DNA of 64,000 nucleotides, from contig JAHBVK010000002.1 of assembly GCA_019637555.1 (NCBI GenBank), forward strand, positions 62,001 through 126,000. Direction: 5' to 3'. Position 1 is the first letter of the stretch; each line of letters begins with the position of its first letter. This DNA comes from Anaerolineae bacterium (GTDB taxonomy: Bacteria > Chloroflexota > Anaerolineae > Aggregatilineales > UBA2796). Shown here piece after piece: positions 24,885-34,081 of this stretch. A program made the position numbers and the translations under genes. Under the pieces are notes generated by a model. It worked only from the letters and a program-made list of their open reading frames with translations, ran no database searches and was not told the DNA's origin.

Positions 24885-25454
24885 CTACTGACCCATCTGC
24901 AGCAGCGCCGTCGCTTTAGCGATCAAGCGCCATAACGCCCTATCCAGCACTATCTGCTGCATCCGTACCTCCTCCATTGTGAACCAGCGCCAGCGTTCCG
25001 ATTCACCCTCTCCTACCAGCAGTGCGTCGGGTAGCTTCGTGATCAATCCGTAGCGGAAATCCAGATGCAGATGCTCCGGCTGATCACCACGGGCAGGGAT
25101 CACATGAACGTCAATATCCAGCGGCTGATCACTGAGCAAGCGCAAATCCGGCAGCCCCGACTCCTCCCGTGCCTCTCGCAGTGCCGTCTGCGCGGGATCG
25201 TTCTCCTCCGCTTCGGCATGACCACCAAATTGCAGCCAGCGACTCAACTTCTTGTGAAAGTGCAGCAGAAAGCGACCACTGCCTGCGTCCAGTACCAGCG
25301 CCGATCCGGTGACGTGCCCTGTCGGATAATGCCGATCCATCAAATTATCTGTCTCGCTCAACATCCGCTTGATCGTTTGCATGTCGGCGGATTCCTTCTC
25401 ATCGGCGGGCTGATGCGCTGCTAACAATGCCTCTATCCGTTCATTGGAGGTCAT
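24885..25454 (-). CDS. NUDIX hydrolase
   Basis: 189 aa. The Nudix box is complete: GGHAEAEENDPAQTALREAR followed by EESGL, matching GX5EX7REUXEEXGU. NUDIX enzymes hydrolyse nucleoside-diphosphate derivatives; the substrate is unknown. The N-terminus (about 1-45) is helical and precedes the catalytic fold. AGGA lies about 10 nt before the ATG. The gene is divergent from the VIT/VWA gene with a family A repeat between them. Confidence 0.9.
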   Translation of the reverse strand: MTSNERIEALLAAHQPADEKESADMQTIKRMLSETDNLMDRHYPTGHVTGSALVLDAGSGRFLLHFHKKLSRWLQFGGHAEAEENDPAQTALREAREESGLPDLRLLSDQPLDIDVHVIPARGDQPEHLHLDFRYGLITKLPDALLVGEGESERWRWFTMEEVRMQQIVLDRALWRLIAKATALLQMGQ

Positions 25455-25514
25455 GGAACTTTTCCTATCAGGCTGTCGTCATTCAGCAAATCATTACTCT
25501 ATACCCCTCGCCAA

Positions 25515-25570
25515 CGGGTTCCCCCTCTCCTAATCTGTACTCGGATTGGAGAGGGGGACAGGGGGTGAGG
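25515..25570. repeat. Family A dispersed repeat
   Basis: GGTTCCCCCTCTCC, a loop with CTGTACTCGG, GGAGAGGGGG and GGGGTGAGG. It sits in the gap between NUDIX and VIT/VWA, ending just before the latter's ribosome site, so it would be in that mRNA's leader. Confidence 0.8.
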
Positions 25571-25584
25571 CTTCAGGAGGTCGT

Positions 25585-27759
25585 ATGCATCACCTACGCC
25601 ACCATCGACTATCGTTCTTCGCGGCGATCCTCGCCCTCGCGCTGATCGTCGCTAATGTACCGTTTACCGCCAGTGCACAGACCACGCCCGCCAACGGCGT
25701 GATCCTCAAGTCGCACCGCGTCACGGTGGACATCACCGATCAAATCGCCGTGACCAAGATCGAGCAGGTATTCTACAACAGCGGTGGCGGATTGGCGGAG
25801 GGAACCTATCTATTCCCGCTGCCAGCGGGCGCAGCCGTCTCCGACCTGACGCTGTACATTGATGGCGTCGCCTACAAGCCGCAGCTCTTAAGCGCGCAGC
25901 AGGCGAAAGATATTTACACCGCCATCGTGCGCCAGCGCCGCGATCCGGTGCTGCTGCAATACGTGGGGCGTGACGCGATTCAGGCAAATATCTTCCCCAT
26001 CCCCGCTGGACAGGAACGCAAGATCGAGATCACCTACAGCAGCATCGTCACAGGGGATAATGGTTTATTCAATTACGCTTATCCGCTGAAAACTGATTAC
26101 GTCAGCACGCTTCCGGCGCAGCAAGTCTCTCTGGCGGTGAACCTGACCTCCAAAGACCCGATCAGCACCATCTACTCGCCCAATCCGCAGGTGATCGTCA
26201 CGCGCATCGATGATCATCAAGTTCGCGCCGGATTCGAGGTAACGAATTACCGCGCTGCCGATGACTTTAGCCTTTATTACGCCCTCTCCAACGCCGACAT
26301 CAGCGCCAATCTGGTCACTTACCGCGCGGGCGCGAACGAGGACGGCTACTTCATGCTGATGCTTACGCCGCCGACCAACGTAGATGCAGATCGGGTGATC
26401 CCCAAAGATGTGATCATCGTGTTGGATCAGTCTGGATCGATGCAGGGTGAGAAGTGGAGTCAAGCGCAGGCAGCCGCGCGTTACGTGCTCACACACCTGA
26501 ATCCGCAGGATCGCTTTAACGCCATCGTCTTTAGCACGGGCTATCGTCTGTACGCCAACGAATTGCAGCCCGTAAGCAACGCCGAAAACGCCGCACAGTG
26601 GATCAATGGGCTGGATGCAGTCGGCGGTACGGACATCAATCTCGCGCTGACTACCGCCGCGCAAATGGCAGACTCCGAACGTCAGACCGTGCTGCTGTTC
26701 CTGACCGATGGCTTGCCTTCCGAGGGCGTGGTCGAGTCCAAGTCGATCCTCGCCAATATCGCAACAGTCGCGCGTCCGAATCTGCGCCTGTTCAGCTTCG
26801 GCGTGGGTGATGATGTGGATACCTTCCTGCTCGATTCGCTCTCCTCTGCTTACGGTGGCACCAGTGTCTATGTCCGTCCGCAGGAGAATATCGAGGACAA
26901 GGTAAGCAGCCTGTACAACAAGATCACCTCACCTGTGCTCACCGATCTGCAATTGAACTTCGGCAGCGTAATGGTCGATGACAGCTATCCACTCGCGCCG
27001 CTGCCCGATCTGTTCGCCGGATCGTCACTGATCGTGGTCGGGCGCTATCGCAGCGGCGACAAGACGACGATCACGCTGACGGGCAAACTCAACGGTGAGA
27101 CGCAGACCTTCAGCTACAGCGATCTGGTCTTTCCGGCAAATGCAGGCGGACAGCCGTTCATCCCGCGTCTGTGGGCAACCCGCAAGATCGGTTATCTGCT
27201 CAACCAGATCCGGCTGAATGGCGAGACCAAGGAACTGGTCGATAGCGTGGTGGCGTTGAGCATCCGCTACGGCATCATCACGCCCTACACCTCGTTCCTG
27301 ATTCAGGAGAATGACATCACCGTGCAGGAAGGCGGCACGCCAATTCCTATCGAGCCACCTGTCGCCATGCAAGGCACGGCGCTGCCCACCGCTACAGCGA
27401 ACACTGGTTCAGCCGCTGTGGATCGGGCTTCCGAGGCGAACGATATGGCAGGTGCAGTCAGCGCCCCCGCCGCGCCCACAGCGCAGGCAGGACAAGCTAG
27501 CGGCGGTGCAGCGGCAGGCACTACCACCGAAGTGATCAAGCAGGTTAATGATCGTACCTTCGTGCTGCGTAACGGCACCTGGATCGACACGCAGTACACT
27601 GCTGAGGTTGCCGCCAACACGCAGATCGTCACCATCACCTTCCTCAGCGATGACTACTTCAAGCTGCTGGAAGATCACCCCGAACTGAAGGATTATCTCG
27701 CACTCGGTGATCACGTGATCGTGATCGTGGATGGCGTCGCCTACGAGATCAAGCCGTAA
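25585..27759 (+). CDS. Secreted VIT / von Willebrand A domain protein
   Basis: 724 aa from the ATG at 25585, with AGGAGG 6 nt upstream; upstream codons in frame belong to a repeat. A signal peptide (SFFAAILALALIVANVPFTA) is followed by a VIT domain (about 38-160: VTVDITDQIAVTKIEQVFYN, LPAGAAVSDLTLYIDG) and a VWA domain (about 275-440) with an intact MIDAS (DQSGSM, later TDGLPSEG). The tail has an Ala/Thr-rich linker and a short conserved end (VNDRTFVLRNGTWIDTQYT). This is the inter-alpha-trypsin-inhibitor-like layout found in many bacteria; likely extracellular adhesion or complex formation. Confidence 0.93.
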   Translation: MHHLRHHRLSFFAAILALALIVANVPFTASAQTTPANGVILKSHRVTVDITDQIAVTKIEQVFYNSGGGLAEGTYLFPLPAGAAVSDLTLYIDGVAYKPQLLSAQQAKDIYTAIVRQRRDPVLLQYVGRDAIQANIFPIPAGQERKIEITYSSIVTGDNGLFNYAYPLKTDYVSTLPAQQVSLAVNLTSKDPISTIYSPNPQVIVTRIDDHQVRAGFEVTNYRAADDFSLYYALSNADISANLVTYRAGANEDGYFMLMLTPPTNVDADRVIPKDVIIVLDQSGSMQGEKWSQAQAAARYVLTHLNPQDRFNAIVFSTGYRLYANELQPVSNAENAAQWINGLDAVGGTDINLALTTAAQMADSERQTVLLFLTDGLPSEGVVESKSILANIATVARPNLRLFSFGVGDDVDTFLLDSLSSAYGGTSVYVRPQENIEDKVSSLYNKITSPVLTDLQLNFGSVMVDDSYPLAPLPDLFAGSSLIVVGRYRSGDKTTITLTGKLNGETQTFSYSDLVFPANAGGQPFIPRLWATRKIGYLLNQIRLNGETKELVDSVVALSIRYGIITPYTSFLIQENDITVQEGGTPIPIEPPVAMQGTALPTATANTGSAAVDRASEANDMAGAVSAPAAPTAQAGQASGGAAAGTTTEVIKQVNDRTFVLRNGTWIDTQYTAEVAANTQIVTITFLSDDYFKLLEDHPELKDYLALGDHVIVIVDGVAYEIKP

Positions 27760-27772
27760 GTGTTAATTCTCT

Positions 27773-27808
27773 GAACGATGGCTAGCTGTCATCAGCTAGC
27801 CATCGTTC
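27773..27808 (+). terminator. Terminator of the VIT/VWA gene
   Basis: GAACGATGGCTAGCTG and CAGCTAGCCATCGTTC form a perfect 16-bp stem with a TCAT loop, followed by TTCCTC. Confidence 0.8.
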
Positions 27809-28088
27809 TTCCTCGATTTCTGCTTTCCATAGATAGCATCTGCTAATGCCTGTTAAACGAAATAGTACGGTAAACCCAGCCCTCACCCCAACCACCTTTT
27901 CCGCAAGCATTGAAGTGATAATACACAATCCCGGTCGCTCCGCTGCAGCGCTGATCACCTGCTCTCTGTCCCTAGTTTATTCTTCGATTAATTTGTTAAA
28001 CTGCTCCGGTTAATCTGCTAGTTGTCTTGTCGTGCAGCCGGCGTGCTTTAGCGTCCGATGCTGGCTATCAAAGGGAATCAGCGCCTCA
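27809..28088. other. Intergenic region before the EamA gene
   Basis: Contains a decayed family A half (CCCTCACCCCAACCACC near 27880) and a family B-like piece (GTGCTTTAGCGTCCG near 28044). No clear promoter and no gene seen. Confidence 0.4.
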
Positions 28089-29042
28089 ATGTCGGATGTA
28101 ACAAAGGGTTATGTCATCGCCCTCGTCGGCATCGTGATCTGGTCTACGACGGGGATTTTCATCGGCTATCTGATCACGAACTACGCGATGCCGCCGCTGC
28201 TGCTGGCGTTCTGGCGCAGTGTGTTGGTCTGCGTCGCCTTGCTCCCCGCGCTGTACATGATCCGGCGTCCGCTGCTGCGGGTTGAGCGCAGTCAGATCAA
28301 GTTCTACGCCTTTTACGGTCTGTTGCTGGCGGTCTTCAACTCGATCTGGACGTTATCGGTGCAAGCGAACGGCGCGGCAATCGCTACGGTACTCGCCTAT
28401 AGCTCGGCGGGCTTCACGGCGATCCTCGCTTGGTGGTTCTTCAAAGAACGACTCAGTCTACCCAAGATCATAGCGATCCTCCTGAGTCTGGTCGGCTGCG
28501 TGCTGGTCTCCAATGCTTACGATCCGGCGATCTGGAATGTGAATCCGCTGGGCGTGGCGACGGGCTTGATCACCGGCGTGTTGTTCGCGGGCTACAACTT
28601 GATGGGCAAAGAAGCGGCGAAGCGCAAATTCAATTCGTGGACTTCGCTGCTGTATTCCTTTGCGTTTGCGGCGGTGTTCACCTTTATTTTCAACCTGATC
28701 CCCGCGATACCCGGTACGGCGGGATCGTTCGCGGCGCTGATCCCGACTCTGCCCGTTAGCGGCTGGATCGTCCTGATCATCCTATCGTTCATCCCGACGG
28801 TGTTGGGCTTCGGCTTGTACATCACCTCGATGAATTATCTGCCCGCCAGCACCGCCAGCCTGCTTGCCACCTCCGAACCCGCGATGACGGCGGTGGAAGC
28901 CTATATTTTTCTGGATGAACGGATGACCATCATTCAGATCGTGGGCAGCCTGATCATTTTGTCAGCCGTCGTGATGACGCGCTTCGAGAAAAACGAAGGG
29001 ACGAACGCCACCGCCACCGCGCCAGCGGATGCAACCGTTTAA
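28089..29042 (+). CDS. EamA/DMT-family permease
   Basis: 317 aa from the ATG at 28089; the in-frame upstream part is repeat-derived. Ten hydrophobic segments make up two EamA halves, each opening with a Gly-rich helix (GYVIALVGIVIWSTTGIFI; NPLGVATGLITGVLFAGYN). The C-terminal half shows ASTASLLATSEPAMTAVEAY, the family's PxxA/EP motif. DMT transporters export or import metabolites such as amino acids; substrate not assigned. It lies upstream of proS on the same strand with a 113-nt gap. Confidence 0.9.
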   Translation: MSDVTKGYVIALVGIVIWSTTGIFIGYLITNYAMPPLLLAFWRSVLVCVALLPALYMIRRPLLRVERSQIKFYAFYGLLLAVFNSIWTLSVQANGAAIATVLAYSSAGFTAILAWWFFKERLSLPKIIAILLSLVGCVLVSNAYDPAIWNVNPLGVATGLITGVLFAGYNLMGKEAAKRKFNSWTSLLYSFAFAAVFTFIFNLIPAIPGTAGSFAALIPTLPVSGWIVLIILSFIPTVLGFGLYITSMNYLPASTASLLATSEPAMTAVEAYIFLDERMTIIQIVGSLIILSAVVMTRFEKNEGTNATATAPADATV

Positions 29043-29155
29043 CCCTCGCCAAATCGGAAATATCCTGTGATCCATCTATTGGGGGCATGTGTAATAATAG
29101 GATCAGTGGTTCACAGTACAATCAACTATTATTCAATCGGGAGAACGCGAATCGT

Positions 29156-30934
29156 ATGCGTATGACTCAATCGTTCAGCACGACGCTGCGGGATGCGCCG
29201 TCGGAAGCTGAAACTACTAGCCATCAATTACTGCTGCGTGCCGGATTCATCCGCCAGTTAGCGGCGGGTATTTTCAGCGTGCTGCCCTTCGCCAAACGCA
29301 CCATCACCAAGATCGAGGACATCATCCGCGAGGAGATGAACGCGATCAACGGGCAGGAGATCACCATGCCTGTGGTGCATCCGGCGGAAATCTGGCAGGA
29401 GACCAAACGCTGGTATCAGATCGGCTCGGAGATGGGGCGCTTCAAGGATAAGAATGACCGCGATATGGTGCTGGCGATGACCCACGAGGAAGTGGTCACC
29501 GATCTGGTACGTAAGGAGATTCGCTCGTACCGCCAACTGCCGCAGATGATCTATCACCTGCAAACCAAGTGGCGCGATGATCCTCGCCCGCGCGCTGGTT
29601 TGATCCGCGTGCGTGAGTTCACCATGAAGGATAGCTACACGCTGGATGCCGATTGGGAAGGACTGGATAAGCAGTACCGCGCGCACTATCAGGCATATTT
29701 CAACATCTTCAACCGCTGCGGCTTGCCCGCCGTCGCCGTTGGATCGGATGTGGGCATGATGGGCGGCAGCATGGCGCACGAGTACATGTATCTGACGCCG
29801 ATTGGTGAGGATACGCTGCTGATCTGCGAGAACTGCAACTATGCCGCCAACCGCCAGATCGCGCAATTCGGCAAGCCGATGGCGGAAGCGGAAGATCAGA
29901 AGCCGATGGAGAAGGTGGCGACGCCCAACACCAAGACCATCGAGGCGCTGGCGGAACTGCTGAACATCCCCACCTCGCGCACGGCGAAGGCGGTATTCAT
30001 GGTGGCGTCGATCACCGAGGGCGAGGCACTAAAGGAGAAATTCATCTTTGCCGTCGTGCGTGGCGATATGGAAGTGAACGAGACCAAGCTGGCGAATGCC
30101 GTCAAAGCACGCGATCTGCGTCCGGCGCGTGAGGAAGAAATCCGCGCGATTGGCGCAGTTCCGGGCTACGGATCGCCCGTCGGTGTCCACGACTGCCTGA
30201 TCGTGGTCGATGACGTGATCCCCTCGTCGCCCAATCTGGTGGCGGGCGCGAACGAAGAAGGTTTCCATCTGCTGAACACCAACCTTGATCGTGATTACAA
30301 GGCGGACATCGTGACCGACATCGCCGCCGCGCAAGAGGGTGATGCTTGCCCGCGCTGCGATTCGCCGCTGACCGTCTCGCGCGGGGTGGAGATCGGCAAC
30401 ATCTTCAAGCTAGGCACGCGCTACAGTGAGGCGATGGGCGCTAAGTTCCTCGATAAGGATGGCGCGCTCAAGCCCGTGATCATGGGATCATATGGTATCG
30501 GCGTGGGGCGCTTGCTGGCGTGCGTGGCGGAAGAACACAACGACGCCGACGGCTTGATCTTCCCGATCTCGATTGCGCCGTATCACGTTCACCTGCTGAA
30601 ACTGGGACAAGAAGGCGAAGTAGCGGCGGTTGCTGAGAAGCTGTACAACGATTTACAGGAAGCGGGGATCGAAGTGCTGCTCGATGATCGGGATGAGACT
30701 CCCGGTGTCAAGTTCAAGGACTCCGACCTGATCGGCATCCCGATCCGCGTTACCGTCGGTGATCGGGCGCTCAAGCGCGGTGGACCGGAAGTGAAGTTAC
30801 GCCGCGAAAAGAGCGCGATCAACGTCTCACCCGTCTCGGTAGTCGATCATGTGGCGATGCTGATCGGGCAGCTACAAGCGGAGATCGCCGCGACGGTGGT
30901 GACGGTGCCGTTTGAGGATGAGGCTGAGAGTTAA
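29156..30934 (+). CDS. proS: Prolyl-tRNA synthetase, bacterial type
   Basis: 592 aa from the ATG at 29156 (GGGAGAA about 10 nt upstream). Class II motifs are present: the N-terminus with TTSHQLLLRAGFIRQLAAGI, motif 2 around TKWRDDPRPRAGLIRVREFT, and GSYGIGVGRLLACV as motif 3. A YbaK-type editing insertion (about 225-385: TIEALAELLNIPTSRTAKAVF) marks the bacterial form that clears Ala-tRNA(Pro). A C-terminal anticodon-binding domain ends the protein. The following gene starts 4 nt after the stop, so the two are probably co-translated. Confidence 0.97.
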   Translation: MRMTQSFSTTLRDAPSEAETTSHQLLLRAGFIRQLAAGIFSVLPFAKRTITKIEDIIREEMNAINGQEITMPVVHPAEIWQETKRWYQIGSEMGRFKDKNDRDMVLAMTHEEVVTDLVRKEIRSYRQLPQMIYHLQTKWRDDPRPRAGLIRVREFTMKDSYTLDADWEGLDKQYRAHYQAYFNIFNRCGLPAVAVGSDVGMMGGSMAHEYMYLTPIGEDTLLICENCNYAANRQIAQFGKPMAEAEDQKPMEKVATPNTKTIEALAELLNIPTSRTAKAVFMVASITEGEALKEKFIFAVVRGDMEVNETKLANAVKARDLRPAREEEIRAIGAVPGYGSPVGVHDCLIVVDDVIPSSPNLVAGANEEGFHLLNTNLDRDYKADIVTDIAAAQEGDACPRCDSPLTVSRGVEIGNIFKLGTRYSEAMGAKFLDKDGALKPVIMGSYGIGVGRLLACVAEEHNDADGLIFPISIAPYHVHLLKLGQEGEVAAVAEKLYNDLQEAGIEVLLDDRDETPGVKFKDSDLIGIPIRVTVGDRALKRGGPEVKLRREKSAINVSPVSVVDHVAMLIGQLQAEIAATVVTVPFEDEAES

Positions 30935-30938
30935 ACTG

Positions 30939-32594
30939 ATGTCGATGCGCCCACTGCGATGGCGATCTGTGCTGCTGATCCTGCTGTTCTCCGCGATCGC
31001 GCTGACTTCGGTAACGCGGCAGTTAGCGCAGGCGCAAGAGCCAGCCACGCCAACGCCGCTGTTGACCGTAGAGGCGACGATCACGCCGACGTTGGGCTTC
31101 CGCCAACAGGCGACTGCCACCAGTACACTGCAACTGACGGGCGCACCATTCATCACGTATACTGCCTCGGAGATGATGTTTCCGGCGCTGGTGCAGTTGG
31201 AAGTGGGCATCAATGTGCCTATCGAGCGGGTAGTTTCGGCGCGGATACACCTCTCGCAGCCGGAATCAGGACTCGACTTCAGCGCCGATGTTGATCTCCA
31301 ATCCGAGGATAATGTACGGCGCATCGGTGACGAAGCTGCGGTGCTCTACTACGCATGGCAGATCGACCCACTGGTTGCACCGCCGTTGTTCAGCACCGTG
31401 CAGTTCGATTGGTCGCTGCGTTTGGTGGAGAACGTCTCCGCGCAGGCATATAACAGCTTCCAGTTCGCGGATACGCGGCGCTACATAGGCACAGAACCGA
31501 TTGATGGCTGGCGCAGCGTCGGCGCGACGGCTGATCCGCTGCAACTGATAGGACATAATCCGGCGCTGCCGCTTGATCTGGTGCGTACCCGCAGCCAGCG
31601 CGTGCTGGACAAAGTGCGGGCGACCATCGGCATGACGCCGCAATTTCATTTCGTGATCTACGATCCGGGCATCAGCTTTTGCGGTAAGTTCGTGGCGGAT
31701 GACGGCAGGCTGTACATTCAGTCGGGGTCGAACCTTGTCTTTTATCCCTGTAACCCGCAGGACGCGCTGACGATCTACCAGCGGCAGGGCTACCGCGTGC
31801 TGGAACGCGCCACACTAAACGTGGATCAACTGGTGGAGCAGATCAACGACGAGATCATGCGCGAGAGCTTTGCCGCGTACTGGCGCGTTGATCAGCCGCC
31901 GGGTTGGTTCCGCGAGGGCTTGTTCCAATTGCTCCGCCCGACGACTAATGTGCGCGCCTTACAGATCGCGCGGACGGCGGAACGGGCGAGCGATCTGCTG
32001 CCGCTAGAAGCGCTGCTGACCGAGCCAAGCGATCTGACGGCGGCGGAGTTATGGCGGGCGCAGGCTTATTTGATGACGCTATACTTGGCGGATCGCTTCG
32101 GCGCGGATGCCCCGTTCCGGCTGGCGGTGGCGCTGCGCGATGTCTACACCTTTGACGCGGCACTGCAAGCGTTGTTTGGTGTGACGCCCGACGTGTTCTA
32201 CTTGGAGTGGTCGCGCTGGCTGCTGACCGAGGCGGCGGATCGCGCTTCGCGCTGGACGCCGTACTTGGAGACGACACCAACGCCGACGGAAACACTGCGT
32301 CCCTTCCCCTCACGCACGCCCACGTCCTCGATCCCGACGGAGACGCCGACGCCGCGTCCGACGCTGACCGCACCGCCGTTCGACACCTTCACACCCGTGC
32401 CGCCGACAGCGACGAATACGCCGCGTCCGCCGGGGAGTTTGCGCAGTCCGACGCCTGTGCCGACGCCTGTGCCAGAGGGATCGCTGACGACGATAGCGCA
32501 GTCGCCGCTGGCAATTGTGGGCATCGTGATCGCGGTGGTGCTGCTGGTGATCGTGGTGATCACGGTGGCGGGTAGAGGCAGAGGACAGCGGTAG
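30939..32594 (+). CDS. Exported, membrane-anchored peptidase-MA-like protein with degenerate active site
   Basis: 551 aa from the ATG at 30939, 4 nt after proS; a start inside proS (30912) is possible. A signal peptide (SVLLILLFSAIALTSV) leads. The middle (about 200-420) resembles the Chloroflexota peptidase-MA (gluzincin) layout: a late GWFREGLFQLL matches the W.NEGLA motif, but the expected HExxH upstream reads DEIMR (304-308), so zinc catalysis is probably lost. A Thr/Pro-rich spacer (about 425-515) and a C-terminal membrane helix (IVGIVIAVVLLVIVVITV) would tether it outside. The family match is my reading; the function is unknown. Confidence 0.75.
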   Translation: MSMRPLRWRSVLLILLFSAIALTSVTRQLAQAQEPATPTPLLTVEATITPTLGFRQQATATSTLQLTGAPFITYTASEMMFPALVQLEVGINVPIERVVSARIHLSQPESGLDFSADVDLQSEDNVRRIGDEAAVLYYAWQIDPLVAPPLFSTVQFDWSLRLVENVSAQAYNSFQFADTRRYIGTEPIDGWRSVGATADPLQLIGHNPALPLDLVRTRSQRVLDKVRATIGMTPQFHFVIYDPGISFCGKFVADDGRLYIQSGSNLVFYPCNPQDALTIYQRQGYRVLERATLNVDQLVEQINDEIMRESFAAYWRVDQPPGWFREGLFQLLRPTTNVRALQIARTAERASDLLPLEALLTEPSDLTAAELWRAQAYLMTLYLADRFGADAPFRLAVALRDVYTFDAALQALFGVTPDVFYLEWSRWLLTEAADRASRWTPYLETTPTPTETLRPFPSRTPTSSIPTETPTPRPTLTAPPFDTFTPVPPTATNTPRPPGSLRSPTPVPTPVPEGSLTTIAQSPLAIVGIVIAVVLLVIVVITVAGRGRGQR

Positions 32595-32626
32595 ACGTGT
32601 GGATGATAGGTTGAATAGATCTAAAT

Positions 32627-32646
32627 GGGTGGGTCAGCACCCACCC
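32627..32646. repeat. Short hairpin GGGTGGGT/ACCCACCC
   Basis: A perfect 8-bp stem with a 4-nt loop, after the peptidase-like gene. Confidence 0.5.
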
Positions 32647-32691
32647 CTACCACATCGTTATGGTGTTTGTCTTGATTGTATGTGCCTGTAG

Positions 32692-32713
32692 GGGTAGGTT
32701 TCCAAACCTACCC
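32692..32713. repeat. Short hairpin GGGTAGGTTT/AAACCTACCC
   Basis: A perfect 10-bp stem with a 2-nt loop, between the previous hairpin and a family B copy. The sequence looks like a repeat unit, not a T-tailed terminator. Confidence 0.5.
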
Positions 32714-32750
32714 TCTGTCTAAGAAGCCAGCGATAATTTGGTAGCCTCTT

Positions 32751-32780
32751 GTTTCAGCCCGGTGCTTTAGCGCCGGGAAT
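32751..32780. repeat. Family B dispersed palindrome
   Basis: TTTCAGCCCGGTGCTTTAGC followed by GCCGGGAAT. Nearly identical to 63888-63916. Upstream of rlmN. Confidence 0.75.
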
Positions 32781-32826
32781 CGGGGATTACGGCAGCACGG
32801 GATTAGTAGTAAGTAGTGGATGAAGT

Positions 32827-33903
32827 ATGAGCGCAATGACAAATTTGTATGATCTATCGTTGGAGGCGCTGCGCGAGTTGGTGCAGTCGTGGGGCTTTCC
32901 AGCGTATCGCGGTAAGCAGATTCACGAGTGGCTGTACAAGCATAAGGTGATCGCCTTTGAGCAAATGACCTCGCTGCCTGTGGCACTGCGCGAGAAATTA
33001 GCGGCAGAAGCGAAGATCGGGAATATGGAGCAGGTTGCCGAGCAGCACTCCTCGGATGGTCAGACGGTCAAGCGGCTGTTCCGCCTGCCCGACAACCAAC
33101 TGATCGAAAGCGTGCTGATGGAATACGATGATGGGCGGCGCACAGCCTGCATCTCCACGCAGGCGGGCTGCGCGATGGGCTGCGTATTCTGCGCGACGGG
33201 GCAGATGGGCTTCGCACGGCATCTGACCACAGGCGAGATCGTGGAACAGGCGCTGCATTTTGCCCGCCAGTTGGAACGGGAGGGGGATCGCCTGAGCAAC
33301 GTGGTGCTGATGGGCATGGGCGAACCACTGCACAATTACGATCACACACTGGAAGCGATGCACGCGCTCAATGATCCTACAGGACTCAATATTGGGCAGC
33401 GGCATATCACAGTTAGCACCGTCGGATTGGTGCCGCAGATCAGGCGCTTCGCCGATGAGGATAACGAGTTCAAACTGGCGATCAGTTTGCACGCCGCCAG
33501 CGACGAGGAGCGCAGCGCCCTGCTGCCGATCAATAAACGATTCCCGATCCGTGAGGTGATTGATGCCGCGCGTTATTACGTGGAGAAAACCGGACGGCGG
33601 ATGACCTTCGAGTGGGCGCTGATTCGCGGTGAGAATGATACGGTGGAGCAGGCGCAGAAGTTGGGTAAGCTGCTGCAAGGTTTGTTGTGCCACGTCAATC
33701 TGATCCCGTTGAATCCGACGGGCGGCTATGATGGCTCGCCCTCCGATCCGGCGCGCGTACAGGCATTTCAGGAGACGCTGGATAGCTATGGCGTCGCCAA
33801 TACCGTACGCGTGCGGCGCGGGATCGATATTCAGGCGGGCTGCGGTCAGCTAAAGACGGAAGTACTCAAGCGTAAGGGCACGCACGAAACGGCAACGGCG
33901 TGA
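32827..33903 (+). CDS. rlmN: 23S rRNA (adenine-2503-C2)-methyltransferase
   Basis: 358 aa. A radical-SAM dual-specificity methyltransferase that methylates A2503 of 23S rRNA and A37 of some tRNAs. The N-terminal helical part (LEALRELVQSWGFPAYRGKQI) is followed by the 4Fe-4S motif in GCAMGCVFCATGQMGF (CxxxCxxC) and, near the C-terminus, the substrate-methylating Cys in DIQAGCGQL. The resolving motifs and size match RlmN. A weak purine-rich site (GGATGAAG) precedes the ATG; MTNLYDLS four codons in is an alternative. Terminates just before tRNA-Arg(CCG). Confidence 0.97.
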   Translation: MSAMTNLYDLSLEALRELVQSWGFPAYRGKQIHEWLYKHKVIAFEQMTSLPVALREKLAAEAKIGNMEQVAEQHSSDGQTVKRLFRLPDNQLIESVLMEYDDGRRTACISTQAGCAMGCVFCATGQMGFARHLTTGEIVEQALHFARQLEREGDRLSNVVLMGMGEPLHNYDHTLEAMHALNDPTGLNIGQRHITVSTVGLVPQIRRFADEDNEFKLAISLHAASDEERSALLPINKRFPIREVIDAARYYVEKTGRRMTFEWALIRGENDTVEQAQKLGKLLQGLLCHVNLIPLNPTGGYDGSPSDPARVQAFQETLDSYGVANTVRVRRGIDIQAGCGQLKTEVLKRKGTHETATA

Positions 33904-33910
33904 TCTAATC

Positions 33911-33939
33911 TTGACGTAAGATGTCGATACGAGTAACAT
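33911..33939 (+). promoter_or_regulatory. Promoter of tRNA-Arg(CCG)
   Basis: TTGACG (33911-33916), 17 nt, TAACAT (33934-33939). It lies 15 nt before the tRNA gene. Confidence 0.65.
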
Positions 33940-33954
33940 ACTAGTCACCGATTT

Positions 33955-34026
33955 GTCCCTGTAGCTCAGCGGATAGAGCGTCAGCCTCCGGAGCTGAAGG
34001 CGAGGGTTCGATTCCCCCCAGGGACA
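33955..34026 (+). tRNA. tRNA-Arg (anticodon CCG)
   Basis: The acceptor GTCCCTG / CAGGGAC pairs perfectly. The D arm has GCTCAGCGGATAGAGC, the anticodon stem TCAGC/GCTGA encloses CTCCGGA (anticodon CCG), and the T loop is TTCGATT. One T-stem pair (50:64) is an A-C mismatch, a slight oddity. CCA is not encoded. Confidence 0.95.
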
Positions 34027-34081
34027 TCTGGTTTGTTTGTTAGAGAGCTACCCCAACTCCGCATCCCACACTAACCACAAC

